From JAVBPR01 sp031549485 (GTDB taxonomy: Bacteria > Bacillota > Clostridia > Oscillospirales > Feifaniaceae), in the NCBI GenBank assembly GCA_031549485.1, contig JAVBPR010000021.1, positions 1 to 26,717 of the forward strand: 26,717 nucleotides of DNA, given 5' to 3'. The position numbers and the translations under genes were made by a program. This document shows positions 22,196 to 26,717 of this stretch, piece after piece. Position 1 is the stretch's first letter. Each line of letters begins with the position of its first letter. The notes under the pieces were generated by a model. The model had not been told where the DNA came from. It made no database searches and saw only the letters and a program-made list of their open reading frames with translations.

Positions 22196-22226
22196 AAAAA
22201 AGCGGAGCAAAGCGAACTTTGCTCCG
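22196..22226 (-). terminator. Terminator directly after tRNA-Lys
   Basis: A 10-bp stem (22203-22212 with 22217-22226) with a TTCG loop (minus strand) is followed by CTTTTTTT. It begins 4 bases past the encoded CCA. Confidence 0.85.
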
Positions 22227-22229
22227 ACG

Positions 22230-22305
22230 TGGTGACCCATCCGCGACTCGAACGCGGGACACCTTGATTAAAAGTCAAGTGCTCTGCCAACTGAGCTAAT
22301 GGGTC
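22230..22305 (-). tRNA. tRNA-Lys (anticodon TTT)
   Basis: A 76-base tRNA with encoded CCA. The acceptor GACCCAT pairs with ATGGGTC, the anticodon stem CTTGA/TCAAG holds the loop CTTTTAA with anticodon TTT (22270-22272), and the T arm contains GTTCGAG. A consensus promoter lies upstream and a terminator downstream. The CCA is genomically encoded. Confidence 0.97.
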
Positions 22306-22322
22306 AAATCGAACGCTTAGAT

Positions 22323-22352
22323 AGTATAACCTTTTGGCTTAATAATTGTCAA
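22323..22352 (-). promoter_or_regulatory. Promoter of tRNA-Lys
   Basis: On the minus strand TTGACA (22347-22352) and TATACT (22323-22328) are 18 bases apart, and the tRNA 5' end lies 17 bases further on. Confidence 0.8.
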
Positions 22353-22381
22353 GCGTTTATTAAAAATAAATATAAAGAAAA

Positions 22382-22415
22382 CGCCGCAAGCCAACATTTC
22401 CCAGTTCTTACAGCG
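22382..22415 (-). terminator. Terminator after the TetR gene
   Basis: A 9-bp stem (22382-22390 with 22407-22415, two G-U pairs) with a 16-base loop is followed on the minus strand by TTTTCTTTATATTTATTTTT. The long loop makes this a moderate prediction. Confidence 0.55.
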
Positions 22416-22424
22416 CTTTCTTTA

Positions 22425-23075
22425 TTATCCCAGCTCGATTTCAAGCTGCGACACCAATTTTTCTATTTCCAGAGTTTCAAATATACGAAGAGCCTTATTT
22501 ATATAATCGAGAGATTCTAAAGGATCGAGATGCATTATAAGCGTTCTGATAAACATACTGAAGCTATTGCAATAATTAATAATATTGCCGCGGATATACT
22601 CTTCATGAATGTATCCGTATGTGCCGTATACAAAAAATGTGCATAAATTTGATAATTCGTCGACGTCTGTTTCAACGCCTCGTTCCAAATACGCTTCGTA
22701 TAAATATTTGCAAAATGTTTCGGTGCGCCATTTTAAAAATTCGTTGTTCGTGCTCATATCCGATACAAGCCTGTAAATCACTTTTCGCTTGCTTACCATA
22801 TAAAATACGAAAATAATATAATTTAGCAGCTTTAAAAGTTTATCATCTGGTATTTCAGCGCATAAGCTTATCAATTTATACGCTTTTGATAACTGAATCT
22901 TGCAGATTGAAACCATAATATCTTCTTTTTTTCCATAATAAAATCCGATATGCCCTTTGCTGATTCCGCAGGCTTCCGACAGCTGGCGCATAGATGTTTT
23001 ATGATATCCTTGTTTGCAAATTAATTTGTAAAATTCGTTACTTATCTTTTCTCTAACTAATTCGCTTTTTTTCAC
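22425..23075 (-). CDS. TetR/AcrR-family transcriptional regulator
   Basis: A 216-residue regulator. The N-terminal helix-turn-helix spans about residues 8-55, with FYKLICKQGYHKTSMRQLSE and the recognition helix region ISKGHIGFYYGKKEDI, typical of TetR proteins. The C-terminal helices (55-216) form the ligand and dimer domain and share no ligand signature I recognise. A GTG start is supported by AAAGGAGA 8 bases upstream. It lies after a collagen-like gene on the same strand, separated by a long inverted repeat. Its target is unknown; the inverted repeat between the two genes could be read as an operator or as a terminator. Confidence 0.9.
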   Translation of the reverse strand: MKKSELVREKISNEFYKLICKQGYHKTSMRQLSEACGISKGHIGFYYGKKEDIMVSICKIQLSKAYKLISLCAEIPDDKLLKLLNYIIFVFYMVSKRKVIYRLVSDMSTNNEFLKWRTETFCKYLYEAYLERGVETDVDELSNLCTFFVYGTYGYIHEEYIRGNIINYCNSFSMFIRTLIMHLDPLESLDYINKALRIFETLEIEKLVSQLEIELG

Positions 23076-23128
23076 TTTAAAATTCTCCTTTATAAAAATA
23101 CTACATTATATGCCGCATTCTTTATAAA

Positions 23129-23180
23129 AATAATTGTCAAGCAAATCACACGATGCAATGCGATTTGCCCGACAATTATT
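23129..23180 (-). terminator. Long inverted repeat after the collagen-like gene (terminator or operator)
   Basis: Arms 23129-23138 and 23171-23180 pair over 10 bp, and 23141-23147 with 23162-23168 over 7 bp, with a 2x2 mismatch between them and a 14-base loop. On the minus strand it is followed by TTTTTAT, as a terminator would be. The same outer arm contains TTGACA, which could serve tetR transcription, although no well-spaced -10 box is found. Confidence 0.6.
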
Positions 23181-23233
23181 AAAATTTCATACAATATCTA
23201 AAATTGACAAAAAGAAAAAACGAAAAGATTTAT

Positions 23234-24235
23234 TTATGCTCCAATCCCGATAACATCAAAATGAGCATTAGAACGCTCGGTAGAATCAGAAAATTTAAGA
23301 TATCCTTCTTTTAAAACCCATTGAAGTGTATCGCCCGGATTAAACGGATGAATAAAACTAATTGAATGATGGCTGCTGTGAATTAAGAATAAAATATCAG
23401 TACCAATCCCATTAATATATAGCTCAAATGTTGCTGGTGAGGTGAGATTTGAAATCATAACACCAAAGGTTATTCTGGCATACGGCGCATTACCGAGTGT
23501 CAAAACCTTTTGTTCGACAGCTGAATCCCAGGTCATGCCAACAGTTGATATGTGTTTCGAAAAGGTCATTACATCGCCTTGATTCAGCTCTTTTGATTCT
23601 GTATTAAGCACCGAAGTAAATTCCGAAATTGCGGAATCGCCTTTTTCTCCCTTTTCTCCTTTCAGACTTTCGAGCCACTCATCTTCGGTTCCTATAAAGC
23701 CCTGTTCAACCGCTATTTGATAAGCGGACTTTCCATCTATGCCGTCTTCACCGTCGACGCCATTTGTTCCATCAATGCCGTCTGCGCCGTCTTCACCGTC
23801 GACACCATTTGTTCCATCTTTGCCGTCTACACCATCAAAGCCGGGAAGACCTTGAGGACCGGGTTCTCCCTTTATACTTATCAGCCAATCTTCTTCGGTA
23901 CCTATAAATCCATGATCAACAGCTATTTGATAAGCTGATTTTCCGTCTATGCCGTCGTTGCCGTCTAAGCCAGGAAGACCGTCCGAACCGGCGGGACCCT
24001 CAATGCCGGGCAGCCCTTGCTCTCCTTTTTGTCCCGGATACCCTTGAGGGCCTCTTTGCCCGGGAAACCCCCTTTCACCTTTACTGCCCGGTCGTCCGGT
24101 ATCTCCTTGTGCGCCTCGCGGTCCTTCATCTCCCCGATCACCTCTCGGTCCGCGTTCCCCTCTGCATTCTTCCGGGCAGCAATTATGCTTGCCGCACTTT
24201 TTGTCTTTGCATTTATATTTTTTTTTACTAAACAA
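23234..24235 (-). CDS. Collagen-like (GXY-repeat) surface/exosporium protein
   Basis: A 333-residue protein. The first 25 residues are basic and cysteine-rich (C9, C14, C19, C20, C24). GXY triplets run from about 26-99, 122-169 and 192-201, interrupted by two copies of a 30-residue module (about 97-125 and 167-195) with DGKSAYQIAV and GTEDEWLESLKGE, common in collagen-like and tail-fibre proteins. A C-terminal 130-residue beta-rich domain fits a BclA/TNF-like trimerisation head. The TTG start is the only usable start in frame downstream of a stop at about 24307; its ribosome binding site is weak. Exosporium filament or surface adhesin are the likely roles. No sortase motif or signal peptide is visible. 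Confidence 0.85.
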   Translation of the reverse strand: MFSKKKYKCKDKKCGKHNCCPEECRGERGPRGDRGDEGPRGAQGDTGRPGSKGERGFPGQRGPQGYPGQKGEQGLPGIEGPAGSDGLPGLDGNDGIDGKSAYQIAVDHGFIGTEEDWLISIKGEPGPQGLPGFDGVDGKDGTNGVDGEDGADGIDGTNGVDGEDGIDGKSAYQIAVEQGFIGTEDEWLESLKGEKGEKGDSAISEFTSVLNTESKELNQGDVMTFSKHISTVGMTWDSAVEQKVLTLGNAPYARITFGVMISNLTSPATFELYINGIGTDILFLIHSSHHSISFIHPFNPGDTLQWVLKEGYLKFSDSTERSNAHFDVIGIGA

Positions 24236-24286
24236 TTTTATATCACTCGCTTTATACTTCGTGAAATCAAACGCGGTGCAAAAATC

Positions 24287-24322
24287 GACCGCGTCCGACC
24301 TCCATTATTATAGTACGCGGTC
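24287..24322 (-). promoter_or_regulatory. 8-bp inverted repeat around a TATAAT box at the collagen gene
   Basis: GACCGCGT (24287-24294) and ACGCGGTC (24315-24322) are perfect complements, 20 bases apart, and on the minus strand the spacer holds TATAAT followed by AATGGAGGTC. No good -35 is seen. It could be an operator or a hairpin in the 5' leader of the gene at 24235. Confidence 0.5.
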
Positions 24323-24450
24323 TAAAACTAATGTGTGATAAGTTGCTTTAATAAGCATATAATTTAATTTTGGTTATTTGATTTACATAATTAATATAAT
24401 AAAACTTGTCAAATTGACTTATATTGGCAAATTGCAACTTCGCAATAATA

Positions 24451-24478
24451 AAAAGCTCACCGATTGCAGCGAGCTTTT
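24451..24478 (-). terminator. Terminator after the GNAT gene
   Basis: An 8-bp stem (24451-24458 with 24471-24478) is followed on the minus strand by TTTTTATTATT. The reverse side has an equally long T-run, so it may work in both directions. Confidence 0.7.
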
Positions 24479-24505
24479 TTTAATAGTTAAAATCACACAG
24501 TATGC

Positions 24506-25012
24506 TTATACTATGGTATAAAGATATTTGCAAACTTCATGTTGCTCACCTTTATAATCCGTCACGGATTTTTTCTGTAAAACAAAAGCGTTCTTTTCTA
24601 ACACGCATCGAGAGGCTATATTATCACCTCGGCAAATACCCCATATGCTTGAAATATTAAGTTGTTCCATAATCACTGGAATAAACACCCTTAATGCTTC
24701 AGTTGCATATCCGTTCCGTGTATACTTTTGAGCAATGTGGTATCCAATTTCCCATCCGTTGTTTAGCGGTACAGCCTGCACATATCCTACATTCTCACCA
24801 CTTTTCAACAAAACGGGATAAACAAACGGACCTTGATTTCCTTTATAACAATCAATTAAAAAACAGACCGTTTCCCTTGCCTGTTCAACAGTTTCAAAGA
24901 CTTCGTCCGGAATAAATTTGCGACTGTCATTATCCAAAGAGTTTTTGTGCACATTTTCAATCATGCTTTCCTCAAATTCGGTTATTACTAATCTATCTGT
25001 CTCGATTAACAT
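24506..25012 (-). CDS. GNAT family N-acetyltransferase (RimJ/RimL type)
   Basis: A 168-residue acetyltransferase of the RimJ/RimL kind (Acetyltransf_3). It opens MLIETDRLVITEF, has WEIGYHIAQKYTRNGYATEAL (about 103-123) with the acetyl-CoA-binding QxxRNGYATEA loop, and NISSIWGICRGDNIASRCVLEKNAF (about 130-160), the core GNAT helix/strand. The ATG at 25012 follows GGAGGA at 6 bases; a longer frame to 25069 has no such site. The acceptor substrate is unknown, since this family includes ribosomal protein, antibiotic and small-molecule acetylases. Promoter-like boxes lie about 115 bases upstream. Confidence 0.88.
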   Translation of the reverse strand: MLIETDRLVITEFEESMIENVHKNSLDNDSRKFIPDEVFETVEQARETVCFLIDCYKGNQGPFVYPVLLKSGENVGYVQAVPLNNGWEIGYHIAQKYTRNGYATEALRVFIPVIMEQLNISSIWGICRGDNIASRCVLEKNAFVLQKKSVTDYKGEQHEVCKYLYTIV

Positions 25013-25126
25013 CTGTAATCCTCCAATAAATAAAATATTTTGGTTAAAATGACTTAAACATTGGAACACTTCCTATCGCACAAAATATAAATACTGCGCA
25101 TCTTCATATCCCCGAATTATGATTTT

Positions 25127-25154
25127 ATTATATCATATCGTTGTTCAGCAACAA
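25127..25154 (-). promoter_or_regulatory. Possible promoter for the GNAT gene
   Basis: On the minus strand TTGTTG (25149-25154) and TATAAT (25127-25132) are 16 bases apart, with a TG upstream of the -10. The leader would be about 110 bases and holds a 17-codon frame that I do not call as a gene. Confidence 0.5.
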
Positions 25155-25209
25155 ACAAAAACATGCCAGCAACGTAGTTAGCCTGTTTTTGTCCCCATGC
25201 ATAATCAGG

Positions 25210-25227
25210 TGGTCCGAGTGACAGGAC
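25210..25227 (-). repeat. 18-bp fragment identical to the tRNA-Pro 3' end
   Basis: TGGTCCGAGTGACAGGAC at 25210-25227 is identical to 25355-25372, the encoded CCA, acceptor and half the T arm of tRNA-Pro, 145 bases away. The identity ends abruptly in the T loop. It follows the tRNA terminator, much as with tRNA-Lys, and could be a duplication scar or an attachment-site-like copy. Confidence 0.8.
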
Positions 25228-25318
25228 CTCCCACCCCAAAAAACAATGTTTTGCGGGAACCCCGGGAACCTTTCACTTCGCTCAAATTTCTCATCAAACT
25301 ATTGCATCAAATAAAAAA

Positions 25319-25350
25319 ACAAAGCCCATCCCGTTCGAGATGAGCTTTGT
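25319..25350 (-). terminator. Terminator of tRNA-Pro
   Basis: A 12-bp stem (25319-25330 with 25339-25350, one G-U pair) with an 8-base loop is followed on the minus strand by TTTTTTTAT. It starts 4 bases past the tRNA CCA end. Confidence 0.9.
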
Positions 25351-25354
25351 TTTT

Positions 25355-25430
25355 TGGTCCGAGTGACAGGACTTGAACCTGCGGCCTCTTGACCCCCAGT
25401 CAAGCGCGCTACCAGCTGCGCCACACCCGG
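25355..25430 (-). tRNA. tRNA-Pro (anticodon GGG)
   Basis: A 76-base tRNA with encoded CCA. Acceptor CCGGGTG pairs with CACTCGG, the anticodon stem CTTGA/TCAAG holds loop CTGGGGG with GGG at 25395-25397, and the T arm has GTTCAAG. A consensus-like promoter and strong terminator flank it. Confidence 0.96.
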
Positions 25431-25462
25431 ATATTTGCCGCCGCTATGCGACAGCAAAAGAA

Positions 25463-25492
25463 ATTATATCACATACCAAAATAAAATGGCAA
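25463..25492 (-). promoter_or_regulatory. Promoter of tRNA-Pro
   Basis: On the minus strand TTGCCA (25487-25492) and TATAAT (25463-25468) are 18 bases apart, 32 bases upstream of the tRNA. Confidence 0.75.
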
Positions 25493-25496
25493 TTAT

Positions 25497-26150
25497 TTAT
25501 AGAAAATTCTCATAATTTTCATTTAATATTGCAATCCTGCGGTGAATCGGATAGACCGGTTTTTCAATTTCATCCCGTATACATTTGATTAACACTTCGG
25601 GATTTAGCCCGTCTTCGCCTGCCGCGAGCCGTGAATTCATTATAATAACACCATCCGAAAGTGAAAAAGAAAGTTCGGAAATAAAATCTTTTATATTTAT
25701 CTCTCTGAACCCTTTTTTTGATTTTTTCTCGACAATTATGCTTTCTTTTTGAAAATAACGACCGATTTTTTTAAAATCGTCTGCCGAAAACGGCATATCA
25801 CCGAAAATCTGTGTTTGGTACTCCGCATATCGTATATTTTTTATCGGTGTAACACTGGAACTTACCGAGACAATTTCTATCCCCTGCGGCAGAAAAAGAT
25901 TGATTTTTTGCATAATTTTTTCCGCTTTATGCTCTGATAGCAGTCTGAAATCGCATATATCGCACTCACTTTCAAAACCGAGCGAAAGAGGAAGCGCGAG
26001 AACGATATAAGGATGAGGATTGAACCCTTCTGTAAAATATACCGGCAAACCCGAGCGGCAAAGTGCGCGGGTAAAAATCCTCATATTATCGAGGTGAGAG
26101 GTGAACCTTACCATGCCGCGCTTCTTAAAAACAGCTCTAACATTTTGCAT
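25497..26150 (-). CDS. Radical SAM-associated protein, TIGR03936/DUF2344 family
   Basis: A 217-residue protein that opens MQNVRAVFKKRGMVRFTSHL and contains LDNMRIFTRALCRSGLPVYF and EGFNPHPYIVLALPLSLGFES, the hallmark of the DUF2344 family that is fused to or encoded beside the TIGR03960 radical SAM protein. The ATG at 26150 overlaps the previous gene by 14 bases and follows GGAGGGG at good spacing; the longer frame starting at 26273 lies wholly inside the neighbour. The pair is widespread in Firmicutes, often near rnG and rplU, but the rng gene is not downstream here; tRNA-Pro follows. Its role is thought to be tRNA or ribosome related but is not established. Confidence 0.9.
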   Translation of the reverse strand: MQNVRAVFKKRGMVRFTSHLDNMRIFTRALCRSGLPVYFTEGFNPHPYIVLALPLSLGFESECDICDFRLLSEHKAEKIMQKINLFLPQGIEIVSVSSSVTPIKNIRYAEYQTQIFGDMPFSADDFKKIGRYFQKESIIVEKKSKKGFREINIKDFISELSFSLSDGVIIMNSRLAAGEDGLNPEVLIKCIRDEIEKPVYPIHRRIAILNENYENFL

Positions 26151-26717
26151 AGCAATCCCCCTCCAAAAAGCGGTTCGCGCCGCAACCGCCGCAACCTTCC
26201 ATGCAATTTCCGCTTGTCTGTGTAATTTTTGAGCGGGCAAATTCTTTTGCAAAATATTTTTTTGGTATGCCAATATCTATATGATCCCAAGGCAGAGGCG
26301 AGTCCGCCGCCTTTTCTTCTGTAAAATTATGCGGATCGACGCCGCAATATTCAAAGGCGGACATCCAGTTTTCAAAATTGAAATATTGCTCCCAGTTGTC
26401 AAATTTTGCTCCTGTTTTGTATGCTCTTTCGATAACATTGCCGAGGCTTCTGTCCCCTCGCGCAAACACAGCCTCAAGAAAACTCACCTTTTTTTCATGC
26501 CAATGAAGCGATATTTTATTTGATTTTATCGCGGAACGAAGCAATTTTTGCTTTCTTTCAAGCTCTTCCATGCTATCTTGCGCCGCCCACTGAAAAGGAG
26601 TAAAAGGTTTCGGCACAAAGCTCGAAACGCTGACCGAAATATTGACCGCTTTTGATTTTCCCTCCGGTCTGTTTTCATAATAACAGTCGAGCATCTTTTG
26701 AGCCAAACTTGCAATGC
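26137..26717 (-). CDS. TIGR03960-family B12-binding/radical SAM protein, C-terminal part
   Basis: The gene continues past the right edge in an open frame; about 193 residues are seen. VSVSSFVPKPFTPFQWAAQD is the typical post-barrel segment of radical SAM methylthiotransferase-like proteins, followed by LPWDHIDIGIPKKYF and a cysteine-rich end NCMEGCGGCG plus GDCYAKC. This matches the C terminus of the TIGR03960 family paired with TIGR03936. The CX3CX2C radical SAM motif and any B12 domain lie outside the window. The stop overlaps the downstream partner by 14 bases, so the two are translationally coupled. In frame through base 26717, the start codon is not visible. Confidence 0.9.
   Translation of the reverse strand, partial: IASLAQKMLDCYYENRPEGKSKAVNISVSVSSFVPKPFTPFQWAAQDSMEELERKQKLLRSAIKSNKISLHWHEKKVSFLEAVFARGDRSLGNVIERAYKTGAKFDNWEQYFNFENWMSAFEYCGVDPHNFTEEKAADSPLPWDHIDIGIPKKYFAKEFARSKITQTSGNCMEGCGGCGANRFLEGDCYAKC

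Noticed and set aside
21991..22290. Open reading frames running through the tRNA-Lys downstream region (87 and 99 residues)
   Set aside because: They pass through the tRNA gene and the terminator hairpins and consist of repeat-derived sequence, with no ribosome binding site. They are not proteins.
23748..23845. Short tandem DNA repeats that could be taken for a CRISPR-like array
   Set aside because: They are the codons of the GXY collagen repeats in frame, with no constant spacer and repeat structure.
25054..25107. A 17-codon upstream frame before the GNAT gene
   Set aside because: The GGGGA motif is only 2 bases from its ATG and nothing shows that it is translated.

Overview
This window is an ordinary-looking chromosomal segment of a low-to-moderate GC Firmicute, almost certainly class Clostridia. 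The supporting evidence is a SCIFF precursor peptide with its radical SAM/SPASM maturase (a Clostridia hallmark), a CotF-type spore coat pair, a SpoIIM-like gene beside xerD, IreB, a collagen-like surface protein, AAGGAGG-type ribosome binding sites with frequent TTG/GTG starts, and many A/T-rich sigma-A promoters. Genus cannot be read from the sequence.

Layout. (1) 1-3845, plus strand: the end of lpdA, a fused E1 alpha/beta 2-oxoacid dehydrogenase, and a lipoate-protein ligase, forming a lipoate-dependent oxoacid dehydrogenase locus. (2) 3886-8942, minus strand: an SH3b-NlpC/P60 cell wall hydrolase, an unknown small protein, ireB, and pheT/pheS. (3) 9081-13377, plus strand: a small membrane protein, nnrD and alr in tight overlap, a mazF toxin gene with no visible mazE, a secreted unknown protein, and a two-gene spore-coat unit. 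(4) 13423-14520: a small minus-strand membrane protein and an unknown conserved plus-strand protein. (5) 14557-15698: a near-consensus promoter, a 28-bp perfect dyad and a roughly 130-nt potentially structured leader ahead of a XerC/D-type recombinase. (6) 15758-19362, minus strand: a five-gene unit proC, spoIIM-like, xerD, cobO-like, yesL-like. (7) 19575-21959, minus strand: the SCIFF maturase, the SCIFF peptide (47 codons), and an N-acetylmuramoyl-L-alanine amidase. (8) 22045-25430: tRNA-Lys(TTT), a TetR regulator, a collagen-like protein, a GNAT acetyltransferase and tRNA-Pro(GGG). (9) 25497 to the right edge, minus strand: the TIGR03936/DUF2344-type protein and the C-terminal part of its radical SAM partner.

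How the parts fit. Most genes are housekeeping (central carbon metabolism, phenylalanine charging, D-alanine supply, metabolite repair, proline synthesis, chromosome dimer resolution) or envelope/sporulation functions. No prophage, IS element or CRISPR array is visible. The largest stretches without a gene are 25013-25354 (GNAT promoter, a tRNA-Pro fragment and the tRNA-Pro terminator) and 24236-24505 (a dyad at the collagen gene promoter and the GNAT terminator).

The features most worth a second look are: the truncated copies of tRNA 3' ends lying about 145-148 bp downstream of both tRNA genes; the dyad and leader ahead of the first recombinase; the intergenic hairpin between SCIFF peptide and maturase; the orphan mazF; and the shortened catalytic-lysine hairpin of XerD. 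I do not see a clearly new multi-gene system here, and I rate most findings as modest.
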